Assembly: GCA_000831005.1 (NCBI GenBank)
Contig: CP007152.1
Location: 496,001-560,000, forward strand
Source: Marinobacter salarius
Lineage (GTDB): Bacteria; Pseudomonadota; Gammaproteobacteria; Pseudomonadales; Oleiphilaceae
Direction of reading: 5' to 3'
Length of the DNA stretch: 64,000 bases
Below, in pieces: positions 46,303-56,225 of this stretch (positions within the stretch are counted from its first letter, which is position 1; each line of letters opens with the position of its first letter). Under the pieces are notes generated by a model. The model searched no databases and was not told where the DNA came from. It was given only the letters and a program-made list of their open reading frames with translations. The translations under genes were made by a program, and so were the position numbers.

Positions 46303-47372
46303 TCAGGGCGTCTGTTTAAAGCGTTCGATGCGCTCGCCCGTTTCCGGGTGGCTCGACAGCATGTCGCGAAGGCTGTCCCACCGGCTAGTGCCTTCCTCGG
46401 CCTCTGAGGAACGGTCCTCGCATGAGCAGCCATCAGGCGCTCCATGATGGTAACGAAGTGGGTCGGGTCCAGGTCGTGGTCCGTCATTGCTTTCAGGGCA
46501 TAGGCGTCGGCCTCCCGTTCCATGTCACGGGAGTAGGACAGGCTCATCATGACCGCCGGAACCACTACGGTTGCGTCGGAAAACGCAGACAGGTCACCGG
46601 TCATCATCACGATCAGCCAGAAAGTCAGTGACGATTGCACCATGCCTTTCATGCCATGGTTATGGGCGACATGGCCGATTTCATGGGCGAGGATAGCGGT
46701 CAGTTCGTTATCATCTTCGGCGAGGTTCACCAGATCGTCCGTGAAGATCATCGTGCCGTCCGGCAATGCCATGGCGTTGGCGCCGATGGCGGGAGACGAG
46801 CGGAAAATCACTCTCAGGTCTTTGCCCGCCACTGGCGTCAGGAAAGGCTCGAAGTGGGCCTGCAACGCCTGTTGGCGTTCCTCTGAAAGCGAAGAAGGTT
46901 CAAGCCAAGTGCTGTCCAGCGTGGTGAGTGTGGAGTCGCCAACTTGCTCCGCTATACTGTTCGGGAGTGCATTGGCCACGGCCTGGGCCGCCCAGGGCAC
47001 GCCCCAGACAAACGCAGCGCCGGTGGTCGCAATCGTGACGACGACCGCAACCAGAATCAGCCCCAGGTGATTCTCCAGCGCGTGCAGCAGCCGATTGCCA
47101 CGCCCCCGCCGGGATTGCCGGCTAAGCTGATCCACCGCGGCGTTGTCTTCGGTTTCAAAGACCCCATCGTCAGGCAGGTGGAGGTAGCGGGGGGTGTTGC
47201 CAATCCGTGGTGATATGGTCACATCGTCGTGCGCGAGGCGCAGTCGGGTGTCTCCCGCATCAACGATGATCACGCCAGCGGCGGAGCGCAATACTGCGCC
47301 CCGCCGGCTGGAGTCATTACCTGAATAGAACTGGCCTTCGATCGTGACTTCAGATGGCGGCGAAGTCGACAT
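46303..47372 (-). CDS. M48 family membrane metallopeptidase (one frameshift)
   Basis: Zinc metallopeptidase, 356 aa after repair. An N-terminal soluble domain (EVTIEGQFYSGNDSSRRGAV) is followed by one membrane segment (LILVAVVVTIATTGAAFVWG) and a peptidase with the zinc motif HEIGH in LTAILAHEIGHVAHNHG, and SYSRDMEREADAYALKAM, the third ligand. One base is missing near 46420, before EDRSSEAEEGTSRWDSLRD; the repaired tail ends SHPETGERIERFKQTP. The start at 47372 follows GGGAG. Overlaps the end of the DUF898 gene, so the two are probably cotranslated. Confidence 0.88.
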
Positions 47373-48669
47373 CGAAGGCATCTCCCAGTTCCTGTCCCAA
47401 CGCGCTGGTGCGGTTCTGCTCGGCCGCAACGAAGTGGTTCAGGTCACCGCTGACCATCATGGCCGTGCAGGAAGCCCGATACCTTGCCATGCGCACCTTG
47501 GCCCAGGGGGTGAAAAGGCCAAGGGTGAGGACTACGAAGAAACTGTTGGACAGGTAAATCCATACCATTTGCAGCGGTTGCAGGCGGGATTCAAAGCCGT
47601 GACGGTCGAGGTGGACGGCATTGAGGAAGAGGTTTGAAATGCCCGCCATGAAATAGCCGAACAGTGTCAGGTAGCCAGCACCGGCAATGATCGACCCGAC
47701 GGTAAAGCCGACATAGCGCATGGCGAGGAACGCCGCAACACCGAAGGCAATGGCGATCAGCAGGCCTTTTCCGAAGAAACGGTAGTAGGATCCGGTATCG
47801 GCTTTGAGCGCGAACTCGGTGGTGCCGTATCGGCTGCCGTTAGCGATGAATTCGTGGGTTTTCTTCATCACCAGTGGGGTAAGCAGCAACAGGGTCAGCA
47901 TGTTCAGCAATGGCCACACAAAAGCCACCATGAAAGCCTGGCCATAGCGGCCCTGAAAGTCGAAGCGGATGTTGCGGTAGGCACTGTTGACGGCATTGAA
48001 CCGCAGCGAGCGCACCATGATCCAGGGTACGAGGGGGATAAATGCGATGGCAAAGACCACGGCAGCTTCAACATACATCTCGGAAAGCACCACGTAGACA
48101 ACCAGGACAGCCAGGGCAATCAATCGACCTTTGAGGATAGTGATCGGGCTGGCCAGGTACTGGAAACTGGCTCCATCGAGTTTGGTGTTGCCGTAGAAGT
48201 ATTGATTGTTACGCACTGTGGCCCAGGCCGAATAAATGCCAAGGGTGACAATGGTCAGCAGGATGTTGACGATCCAGATTCCAAAATACTCGCGGCCGTT
48301 GCCGGTGAACTCCAGCGGTGTCTCCCGTTGTGGACCGGTCGGGGTGGCCGTTGCTGGCTCGTCGTCTGACGACGCTGGCGGTTGGGCGCCGGCGGTTTCC
48401 AATTTGGGGTTTACTGCAGCTGCGGGCTGTTTCGCAATTTGCACTTCGGCACCAGCTTTTGTCAGTCGCTCCTGGTAAACCAGGGCGTCCGCGTGACTGA
48501 GACCGGACTTGAGTGTCTTGGTGGCACCGCTGAAAAGGCTTGCAGTACGTTCGTCGGAGATCCGAAACAGGGCTTGTACATTTTCCCTGACTTCTGCGTC
48601 GTCGAATCCTTCGAGAATCCGCCCGGCAAACGTTATCTGATAGAGTTCGTTGTGGAGTTCCTTGGTCAT
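47350..48669 (-). CDS. DUF898 (YjgN) family polytopic membrane protein
   Basis: 439 aa. N-terminal cytoplasmic region (about 1-125) with a proline/alanine-rich linker, then eight or so membrane segments with the family's repeated LGIYSAWATVRNNQYFYGNT and LGLFTPWAKVRMARYRAS blocks. The N-terminal 80 residues (LYQITFAGRILEGFDDAEVRE) resemble a domain fused to DUF898 in several proteobacteria. Its C-terminal codons overlap the start of the M48 peptidase gene, a pairing that suggests a joint role in the membrane. Function unknown. Confidence 0.85.
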   Translation of the reverse strand: MTKELHNELYQITFAGRILEGFDDAEVRENVQALFRISDERTASLFSGATKTLKSGLSHADALVYQERLTKAGAEVQIAKQPAAAVNPKLETAGAQPPASSDDEPATATPTGPQRETPLEFTGNGREYFGIWIVNILLTIVTLGIYSAWATVRNNQYFYGNTKLDGASFQYLASPITILKGRLIALAVLVVYVVLSEMYVEAAVVFAIAFIPLVPWIMVRSLRFNAVNSAYRNIRFDFQGRYGQAFMVAFVWPLLNMLTLLLLTPLVMKKTHEFIANGSRYGTTEFALKADTGSYYRFFGKGLLIAIAFGVAAFLAMRYVGFTVGSIIAGAGYLTLFGYFMAGISNLFLNAVHLDRHGFESRLQPLQMVWIYLSNSFFVVLTLGLFTPWAKVRMARYRASCTAMMVSGDLNHFVAAEQNRTSALGQELGDAFDVDFAAI

Positions 48670-48863
48670 GACGTCCCTTGTACCTGTTGTTCCCTGATGG
48701 GGTGTTCATGTCACCCGTTGTAATCGAAAGATGGTGCTGCGCTCGTAAAAGACCGCTACGGGAAGAAAGTTACCAGAAATTCATGCGGCATGCGCGATAT
48801 CAGGCACAAATAATCCATGTTAAACCGACGATAAACCGTCGGATGTAAAATTAAGGGGTAGGC

Positions 48864-50671
48864 GTGACCACAGAGCAGGGAATTGTCTTCGCAGTGTTGG
48901 GGGCCACGCTGGCTCTGTTCATCTGGAACCGGCTGCGGTTCGATGTGGTGGCGATGCTGGCGTTGTTGGCGATTGCCATTGCCGGGCTGGTGCCCACTGA
49001 CGAACTGTTTGCCGGCTTTGGTCACCCTGCCGTGGTGACCGTTGCGGCGGTTCTGGTGATCAGTCAGGGCCTGGTGAATGGCGGTGTGGTGGATAACATA
49101 GCCCGGTTCCTGGGGAAGGTAGGGCACCGACCCACCATACAGGTGCTTACCCTGACGGCGGTCGTTGCGCTCTGTTCCGGTTTTATCAACAACGTGGGTG
49201 CGTTGGCGCTGTTGATGCCGGTAGCGGTGTGGATGTCCAGGGAGGCAGGGCGCTCGCCCTCATTGCTGCTGATGCCACTGGCGTTTGGTTCGCTGCTTGG
49301 AGGCACCATGACCCTGATCGGGACGCCTCCGAATATTATCATTGCCAGCTATCGGGAAGGCAGCGAAGCGTTCGGTCTGTTCGATTTTGCGCCGGTGGGC
49401 GCTGCGATCACCTTTGCCGGTGTCGCTTTCATCGCCCTGGTGGGGTGGCGATTGACGCCCAGAAGGGGCGACGAAAGTGGGGATGACGACAAGCTTTTCA
49501 GCGTTGGCGACTACCTGACCGAACTGAAGATCCCCGAAGGTTCTCCCCATGCCGGCGCGACACTCCACAACCTGCTGGCGGAAAGCGGGGAAGACCGGGA
49601 CGTGGTGGTGCTGGCGCTGATTCGCGACGACAAACGCCAGCTTGCGCCATCAACCTACAAGGTACTGCAAGAGAATGACCTGCTTCTGGTGGAATCGGAC
49701 ACCGAGAGCCTGCAGGCGTTCCTCGACAACACCGGCCTGGAACTCGGTAGCAGGATGACTCCGAATCCGAAGAGGACAAAACGGCACGGAAAAGCCGTAA
49801 AAAGGAACTGAATGAAGGTGAGGTGCAGCTGACCGAAGCGGTGATCACCCCTGAATCTTCCCTGGTGGGGCAGACGGCCAATCGCCTCAATTTGCGCGAG
49901 CGCAACGGCCTCAATATTGTTGCCGTTGCCCGGCAGGGGCATCGGCTGAAGCGCCGGCTGGGGGATATTCGCTTCAATGCCGGTGATATTCTGCTGGTGC
50001 AGGGCTTCGAAGACACACTGACCGGTACGCTGTCCAACCTCGGTTGCCTGCCGCTGGCCGAACGCGGGTTGCGCCTGGGCTCTTCCCGCAAGACCCTGCT
50101 GGCATCCGGCATCTTTATCATCAGTATCGTTGCCATTGTCAGCGGTTGGCTGTCAGCCCCGGTGGCGTTGGTGTCCGGCGCTGTGGCCATGGTTTTGACC
50201 AAGCTGATTGACGCCCCCGGTGCCTACCGGGCCATCGACTGGTCTGTGATTGTGCTGCTGGCGGCGATGATCCCGGTGGGACAGGCGCTGGAAACCACGG
50301 GTGGCGCAGAGTTGATCGCCGGCCAGATGCTGGCAATTGGTGACGGACTGGCCCCGTCGGCCGTGCTGGTCATGGTTCTGGTGGGAACCATGCTGTTATC
50401 GAACGTGGTCAATAACGCGGCGGCGGCCATTCTGGTGGCGCCTATTGCACTGAGCCTGTCCGCTGAACTTGGCATGGCCTCCGATGCGGTGCTGATGGCG
50501 GTTGCGGTCGGCGCGTCCTGCGCCTTCCTGACGCCCATCGGTCACCAGTCGAATGCGCTGGTGATGGAGCCCGGAGGCTATCAGTTTGGCGACTACTGGC
50601 GTTTGGGCTTGCCGCTGTCGATCCTGGTCACCGCTGTTGCCGTACCGATGATCCTGCTGGTTTGGGGGTGA
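48864..50671 (+). CDS. SLC13-type permease with TrkA-C domains (one frameshift)
   Basis: Sodium- or proton-coupled anion transporter of the SLC13/DASS group, about 602 aa. N-terminal half has GFINNVGALALLMPVAVWMS and GTPPNIIIASYREG; a cytoplasmic insert carries two TrkA-C regulatory domains (KIPEGSPHAGATLHNLL and VITPESSLVGQTANRLN); the C-terminal half has SNVVNNAAAAILVAPIAL and LTPIGHQSNALVM. One base is missing at about 49752, before DDSESEEDKTARKSRKK. A terminal 10 bp tandem repeat follows. Sulfate or dicarboxylates are family options. Confidence 0.85.
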
Positions 50672-50700
50672 TGAAGGGTGATGAAGGGTGATGAAGGGTG
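50671..50700. repeat. Tandem repeat of a 10 bp unit
   Basis: ATGAAGGGTG occurs three times in tandem, flanked by partial copies (GGGTG before, ATGAG after). It begins at the stop codon of the SLC13 gene and supplies extra TGA stops in it. A copy-number-variable tract is possible. Confidence 0.85.
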
Positions 50701-50783
50701 ATGAGCGCGAGCATCGAGAGCGTTCCCTGTACCAGGCTCTCTGTTATGCTGAAGGCGAGAAACGGGTAATCGACGGAGCCGAC

Positions 50784-52160
50784 ATGACGCAGAGCGAACA
50801 GGCGCAGAAAACAGAACTGCTGGCCGAGTTGGAGGCGACCCGCCAACGGACCTTTGAACTGGTGGACTCCCTCAGTGATGAGCAGCTTGAGGTGCCCTAC
50901 CACCCCGGCGTGAACCCGCCACTTTGGGAAATGGGGCACGCGAGCTTTTTCTACGAAGTGTTCGTTTTTAACCTTCTGGATGGAACCCCGAGCTACGATC
51001 CGTCCATGGATGACCTGTGGGATTCGTTTCACATTGATCATGGAGACCGTTGGAGTCGCAAACTCTTCCCCGGCCGTGAGCAAACCCTTCAGTATTTCAA
51101 CGCCATCTACGATCGTGTTGCGTCGCGCATCGCACAGCAACCACTGACCGACGAGGCCCTGTACCTCTATCGCTACGCCATTTATCACCAGCACATGCAC
51201 ATTGAGTCGATGACGTGGTGTCGGCAGACGGTTGCCCTGCCTGCTCTCCCCGGCATTGTTGGCGCCTTGCCAGAACGTGTGGAGCCTCTGCCCGGCGATG
51301 CACTCATACCCGGCGGTCGCTACCAGATTGGAATGCCGGGCGAGTCTGACTGCTACGCCACCACCGACTTTGCCTTTGACGGGGAAAAGCCGCGTTTCGA
51401 AACCACGGTGGAGCCGTTTGCAATTTCTCGCACCCTTGTTTCCAACCGTGATTTCCTGGCGTTCGTTGAGGATGATGGCTACCGGCGACCTGAACTCTGG
51501 TCTTTCGGAGGACGCAAGTGGTTGAGTACCGAGACCGATACTGCCCTGGTGCATGGCAGCTCCCAGCCAATGTTGCGGGAGCCCAGGCATCCACTTTACT
51601 GGCGCTGGCACGAGGGCGAATGGCAGGAGCGTGTGTTTGACCGCTGGCAGGCCCTGAATCTGGATGCGCCTGTCGTCCACGTCAGCTATTGGGAGGCCGA
51701 GGCCTATTGCCAGTGGGCCGGCCGCCGCTTGCCAACAGAAGTGGAGTGGGAGGCTGCGGCACTGGGTAACCGGATTGGCGAGGATTTTCGTCGTTTTCCC
51801 TGGGGGAATGAACGGCCAACACCCGACCATGCGGATCTCGACGCCACCCACATGGCGCAACAGCCGGTGTGGGATTATCCGGCGGGTGATAGCCGCTCCG
51901 GCTGTCGCCAGATGATCGGTAGCGTCTGGGAATGGACCAGCAGTCAGTTTCTTCCCTACGACGGATTCAGGGTCGATATGTACCCCTTTATGTCTACCTT
52001 GCAGTTCGGTGATCACAAGGTGACCCGGGGTGGTGGGTGTGCGACATCCTCATGCCTGATCCGGGGCACTTACAGGCAAGCCTATCTGCCCCTTCGCAAC
52101 GACGTGTACACCGGGTTTCGCACCTGTGCGCTGTCGGATTCGGCTTCTGGTACACGCTGA
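50784..52160 (+). CDS. EgtB/SenA-like nonheme iron sulfoxide (or selenoxide) synthase
   Basis: 458 aa enzyme with an N-terminal DinB-like helical domain and a C-terminal formylglycine-generating-enzyme-like fold, as in EgtB. The iron-binding three-His site of EgtB is conserved: His52 in WEMGHASFFYE and His135/His139 in IYHQHMHIESM. The C-terminal half (FVEDDGYRRPELW, VSYWEAEAYCQWAGRRLPTE, IGSVWEWTSSQF, RNDVYTGFRTCAL) fits the EgtB-related/SenA group better than canonical OvoA. I chose ATG 50784 (MTQSEQ). Next to an OvoA C-terminal-type methyltransferase. Product is unproven. Confidence 0.8.
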   Translation: MTQSEQAQKTELLAELEATRQRTFELVDSLSDEQLEVPYHPGVNPPLWEMGHASFFYEVFVFNLLDGTPSYDPSMDDLWDSFHIDHGDRWSRKLFPGREQTLQYFNAIYDRVASRIAQQPLTDEALYLYRYAIYHQHMHIESMTWCRQTVALPALPGIVGALPERVEPLPGDALIPGGRYQIGMPGESDCYATTDFAFDGEKPRFETTVEPFAISRTLVSNRDFLAFVEDDGYRRPELWSFGGRKWLSTETDTALVHGSSQPMLREPRHPLYWRWHEGEWQERVFDRWQALNLDAPVVHVSYWEAEAYCQWAGRRLPTEVEWEAAALGNRIGEDFRRFPWGNERPTPDHADLDATHMAQQPVWDYPAGDSRSGCRQMIGSVWEWTSSQFLPYDGFRVDMYPFMSTLQFGDHKVTRGGGCATSSCLIRGTYRQAYLPLRNDVYTGFRTCALSDSASGTR

Positions 52161-52170
52161 GGATCTTGAA

Positions 52171-52914
52171 ATGAATGTCTATGAAACCGACGAACTACTC
52201 GGGCAGTACCTGGGGTTCCATTTTGGTGAAAGCCATTTCGGAGTGGGAAATTATCCCGCCCGCTGCGCCGGTATCTGCCAGGAATTGATGGCGGGCCGGG
52301 ATAAACGACGAGCGCTTGACCTGGGGTGCGCGGTGGGCCGAACCGCCTTTGAGCTTGGGCGGGTCTTTGATCATGTGGTGGGAGTGGACCTTTCCCGCCG
52401 GTTTATCGATGCGGCGACTACCCTGCAGAAGACCGGAGAAATCGATTACTTCCGCCGCGACGAAGGGGAACTTGGCGAACGCGTAACGGTGAGCCTGAAT
52501 GCCCTGGGGCTCGACCGGGCGACGGAAAAAGTGTCGTTTGCCACCGGCGACGCCAGCAACCTGGGGCCGGAACATGTGGATTATGACCTGGTCTTCGCGG
52601 GCAACCTGATTGACCGTCTTCAGGATCCGGGCGCCTTCCTGGAAAGCATCCATAGACGCCTGGCTCTGGGCGGCACTCTGGTGATCAGCTCGCCCTATAC
52701 CTTGATGGATGAATTCACCCCGATTGCCAACTGGATTGGCGGATACGAACGCAATGGCCAGCCCTATACGGTCTATCAGGGTATGAAAGAGATACTCTCG
52801 CACCATTTTGAAGAGATACAGCCGCCCAGGGATGTGCCGTTTGTCATCCGGGAAACCCGCCGTAAGTTTCAGCACACCATTGCGGAGCTCAGTGCCTGGC
52901 GTCGAACCCGGTGA
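52171..52914 (+). CDS. OvoA C-terminal-type (4-mercaptohistidine N1) methyltransferase
   Basis: SAM-dependent methyltransferase, 247 aa. Opening MNVYETDELLGQYLGFHFGE and RALDLGCAVGRTAFELGRVF match the C-terminal domain of the ovothiol enzyme OvoA; GVDLSRRFIDAATTL and DYDLVFAGNLIDRLQDPG are the SAM and post-I blocks. In OvoA that domain methylates N1 of 4-mercaptohistidine. The gene starts eleven bases after the EgtB-like stop, whose stop overlaps its GAGG site, so the two are cotranslated. No sulfoxide lyase is adjacent. Confidence 0.85.
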   Translation: MNVYETDELLGQYLGFHFGESHFGVGNYPARCAGICQELMAGRDKRRALDLGCAVGRTAFELGRVFDHVVGVDLSRRFIDAATTLQKTGEIDYFRRDEGELGERVTVSLNALGLDRATEKVSFATGDASNLGPEHVDYDLVFAGNLIDRLQDPGAFLESIHRRLALGGTLVISSPYTLMDEFTPIANWIGGYERNGQPYTVYQGMKEILSHHFEEIQPPRDVPFVIRETRRKFQHTIAELSAWRRTR

Positions 52915-53556
52915 TCAGTCCCGGCGGGTAAAAAATGCTGTCTGGGTAGGGTGCCCAACGTCGGGTACGTAGTCTCCAATGCCTCCAAATCGCACGTCAT
53001 AGCCGTTGCGCTCGGCCACACCACGGGCCCAGCGCTGGAACTTGGGCCTGTCCCATTCGAATTTGTGGTCTTCCTCGCGGAATTCACCCGGCGCCAGGTC
53101 GAACAGGGGGTTGTACTCCCGATTTGGCGTGGTCATGAACAGATACCCTGGCCGGTATTCCCCGAACACCGCGCGTTCCACCCTCGACAGCTGCTCTGGC
53201 CGGACATGTTCAATGGTTTCCACCATGGCGGCCGCATCGTAGCCGGTCAGGGCAGGATTGCTCTCGGCGTAGGAACCGCGGACCAGCCGGATCCTCGGAG
53301 TTTCTTCGCACAGGTATTCAGCGAGCACAGCACGGGCCTGCTGAAGAGACACGCCGGAATCCTCAAGGCCGGTTATGCTCTCGAACTGTGGGTCGGCAAG
53401 CATGCGGTAGAGCAGGGAGCCGGAACCGCAACCCAGGTCGAGTACACGCCTTGCCCCAGTCGACTTCAGGGTACGCAATACGAAATCCAGACGCTCCTCG
53501 TGGAGGGAGGTCATCTGGGTCATCATGCTGTTATCCGGAGCCTTGAGTTCGTGCAT
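52915..53556 (-). CDS. Stand-alone Hen1-type RNA 3'-end 2'-O-methyltransferase
   Basis: 213 aa. The SAM motif is RRVLDLGCGSGSLLYRMLAD. The Hen1 metal-ligand pattern E-x-x-E-H is visible as VETIEH (Glu113, Glu116, His117), with a later His164 in EEDHKFEWDR; the conserved ERAVFGEYRPGYLFMTTPNR and VGHPTQTAFF also match bacterial Hen1. Canonical bacterial Hen1 has an extra N-terminal half and pairs with Pnkp in RNA repair; both are absent here. ATG overlaps the antiporter stop by one base. It converges on the OvoA-C-type gene. Confidence 0.82.
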   Translation of the reverse strand: MHELKAPDNSMMTQMTSLHEERLDFVLRTLKSTGARRVLDLGCGSGSLLYRMLADPQFESITGLEDSGVSLQQARAVLAEYLCEETPRIRLVRGSYAESNPALTGYDAAAMVETIEHVRPEQLSRVERAVFGEYRPGYLFMTTPNREYNPLFDLAPGEFREEDHKFEWDRPKFQRWARGVAERNGYDVRFGGIGDYVPDVGHPTQTAFFTRRD

Positions 53557-55129
53557 CAGGCTTTTGCGTTCTCCGTTGGTGATGGTGCCTGGCGGTCGCG
53601 ATGCAACACCTGGCTTGCCAGGGCGACGCCGGTTTCACTCATGGTCAGGTAAGCCTCGTCCGCACCGGCTTCGCGAATTCGCTCTGCTTCGTCGGCGTAC
53701 AGGGTATGCGCCACAATATAGCCGGTGAAGCCCTTTTTCCGAAGGTTTCTGGCGGCGATCAGTTTGCCTTCGATGTCGCCCATGGCAAGGATGACGGCTT
53801 CAACCGCCGGCATGTGCAGCCCCTGCCAGAAAGAGATGTCCTCCGCATCTCCGAAGACCACATTTCGTCCTTCCTTCTGGTGTTTTTCCACCTTTGCCGG
53901 GTCGGAGTCAAGCGCTTGATCAGTGGCTCCTCACGAGCAAGCTGGTCATAGGCGGCTGAGCCGGTACGGCCCATACCCATCACCAGTAATCTGGTGTTGC
54001 CCAGGGAGATCGGTTGTTCGTCGGGGTGGCGCCGCTGGCTCTCAAAGGGAGCCAGACGGGCACTGAAGCGCTCATAGACCGTGTGGGAAAGCCGGTTCAC
54101 GGGGGCAGACACCACGAAGGACAGTGCCACGGTGATGGCCAGGGGGACCAGCCACTCCGGCAGGGCGACACTGGCCACGATAAGGCCAAATTCACTATAG
54201 TTGGTCAGTGACAGGGCGCTCAGGAAACTGCTGCGAGAGCGCAGGCGGAAGGCCAGCAACAGGAAGAAAAACAGCACCCCTTTCAGGGGCACTACCAGCA
54301 GCGCTACGGCTGCAAACAGCAATGCCTCACCATCCGGCAGGCCGCCGATGCCAATCTGCAGGAAAAAGCCCACCAGGAACATTTCCTTTACGCTCCATAG
54401 CGACTTGGCCAGTTCCTGGGCACGTGGGTGGTTGGCCAGCATGGCGCCAAGCACCAGGGCGCCAAGCTCCGAGCTCAGCCCCACTGCTTCAAAACCGAGC
54501 CCGCCAAGAACCAGAGCCAGCAGGAGCCCGAGCAGAACCAGCAACTCATCGTGACCACTGGCATCCAGCAGTTTGAACAGCAGCGGTCTGAGCAGGGGCA
54601 GACCAAAGATGATCAGCGCCCACTGGGAGGGCGTCTGGCCGGCGGCCAGACTCATCACCACGAGGGCAATCAGATCCTGCATGATCAGGATTCCGATGGC
54701 GACACGCCCATGGAAGGCTCTCAGTTCACGCTTGGTTTCCAGCACCTTGGCGGCCAGCACGGTACTGGAAAAGGAGAGTGCGATGGCGAGCAGAAATGCA
54801 GTCTGCCACGTGAGTTCCATCAGCAGGTAGAGGCCGGGGGTAAACACCGCACAGGTGATGCCAAAGTGAAGCAGGCTGCCGCCGATGACTTCAGGGCTGA
54901 TGATGGAACGTAGCTTCAGCTTCAGGCCAACGGTAAACAGCAGCAACAGGACGCCCAGGTGGGCGATGTGTTCAAGAACATCGGTAGCTTCAATGGCCAG
55001 GTCAGTGGCGGCGGAGAGACCGCTCAGCACAAACCCTGCTGCCAGGTATCCCACCAGGGGCGGCAGGCCAATGGCTTTGACCGTCAGGCCGAGGACAAAG
55101 GCAAAGGATATCCATAGTGCTTCGGGCAT
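53556..55129 (-). CDS. CPA2 family cation/proton antiporter with TrkA-N domain (one frameshift)
   Basis: Kef/YbaL-like antiporter, 524 aa after repair. About twelve membrane segments begin at ALWISFAFVLGLTVKAIGLPP, with LGVLLLLFTVGLKL and FSSTVLAAKVLE of the family. The C-terminal NAD-binding part has TRLLVMGMGRTGSAAYDQL. One base is missing at about 53920: PLI should run into ALDSDPAKVEKHQKEG; the rest (VVFGDAEDISFW, EAVILAMGDIEGK) completes the domain. Its stop shares one base with the Hen1-type start, implying coupled translation. Confidence 0.9.
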
Positions 55130-55234
55130 GGGTCACTTCACGGTTTAGAAACAAGGCTCTGGCAAGGCTACCGTGTTTCCGTCGGGCCGTGTAGTCAAAA
55201 CTGACTTGTCGTGCCAGTTATCACGCGTTGGCGA

Positions 55235-56181
55235 TCACTTTCCCTGGCCGGTGGCGGTTGCGACGAACTCGCGGAACAAGCGTGCGGATTCTTCTGGCAC
55301 CTCGACCATGGGGGCGTGGCCGACGCCTTCCAGAAGCACTTTACGGGCATCTGGGATTCGCTCGACGAACACATCAGCGTTGCGATAATTGATCACCCGG
55401 TCTTCCATACCCCAGACCACCAGAACCGGTGCCTGGATGCGGGTGATGGCATTGCGGAAGTCATCCTCGTAACCGGTATCCCGGATGGCATCGAAAATCA
55501 CTTCGTTGACGTCGCGGTTGGCAATGGCCTTCTCTTCCATGACGTCGTAAATGGGCCAGGGCACGAAGGGTTTCTTCTCCAGCGCAAAATCAACCAGGCG
55601 TTCAAAGTCGCCTCCTGGGAGGGGATCAGCGGATTGTCACCGCCCATGACCAGGCTGACCAACTCGCTGTCGTACTCAAAAATTCCCGCCGGATCAAAGA
55701 GGGTGGCGGTGAGGATCTGGTCCGGGTAGGTCGCTGCATAGAGAGCGGTGATGGCGCCGCCCATGGAGTTGCCCATCATGTGCGCTCTCTGGACGCCCAG
55801 AGCATCGAGAATCCTCGACAGGTGCCTGACCTGATCCTCGAATCGATATCCCAGGTCCAGCTCCTTGCTGCTGTCACCATGGCCGGGCAGGTCGATGGCG
55901 TAAACGTTGAACTCATCCGTCAACTGCCGCGCCAGTCGGGTCCAGTTGTCCTTGTTGGCGCCAAAGCCATGGACGAGCACGATGGTGTCGCCGTCCACCG
56001 GCTCTGCATTGCTCAGGTAGGCAATGGTCATCTCACCAACGGTGATACTGGATTCCTCCAGCCCGGCACTGGAGCGTTCCCAGCCAATGGCGTTGTCATA
56101 CAGAGCCTGGCGGGAACAGGCACTGATCATCAAGGTGATGATCAGTATTGAGAGGGTCGACAGGACAGATCGTTGAGCCAT
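55235..56181 (-). CDS. Alpha/beta-hydrolase lipoprotein (one frameshift)
   Basis: 315 aa after repair. N terminus is a lipoprotein signal with lipobox (SILIITLMISAC). The alpha/beta hydrolase fold shows VLVHGFGANKDNW (oxyanion), GNSMGG (Ser nucleophile), WGMEDRVINYRN (Asp) and GVGHAPMVE (His). One base is missing near 55612, after which GGDFERLVDFALEKKPF continues. Substrate is unknown; esterase, lipase or hydrolysis of xenobiotics are family options. It stands alone between purD and the antiporter. Confidence 0.83.
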
Positions 56182-56225
56182 CAGAGCGTTCCTTGCGAAG
56201 AGTGGGCAGATTCGGGCCTGCGCTA

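Noticed and set aside
45768..47429. One 553-codon frame joining an M48 peptidase to an acyl-CoA thioesterase
   Set aside because: The join crosses the true peptidase stop only because single bases are missing near 46420 and 46245; restoring them gives two separate normal genes with their own ribosome sites.
52126..52170. An earlier start for the methyltransferase gene at 52126
   Set aside because: It overlaps the EgtB-like coding end in another frame, while ATG 52171 has a GAGG site and gives the family N terminus.
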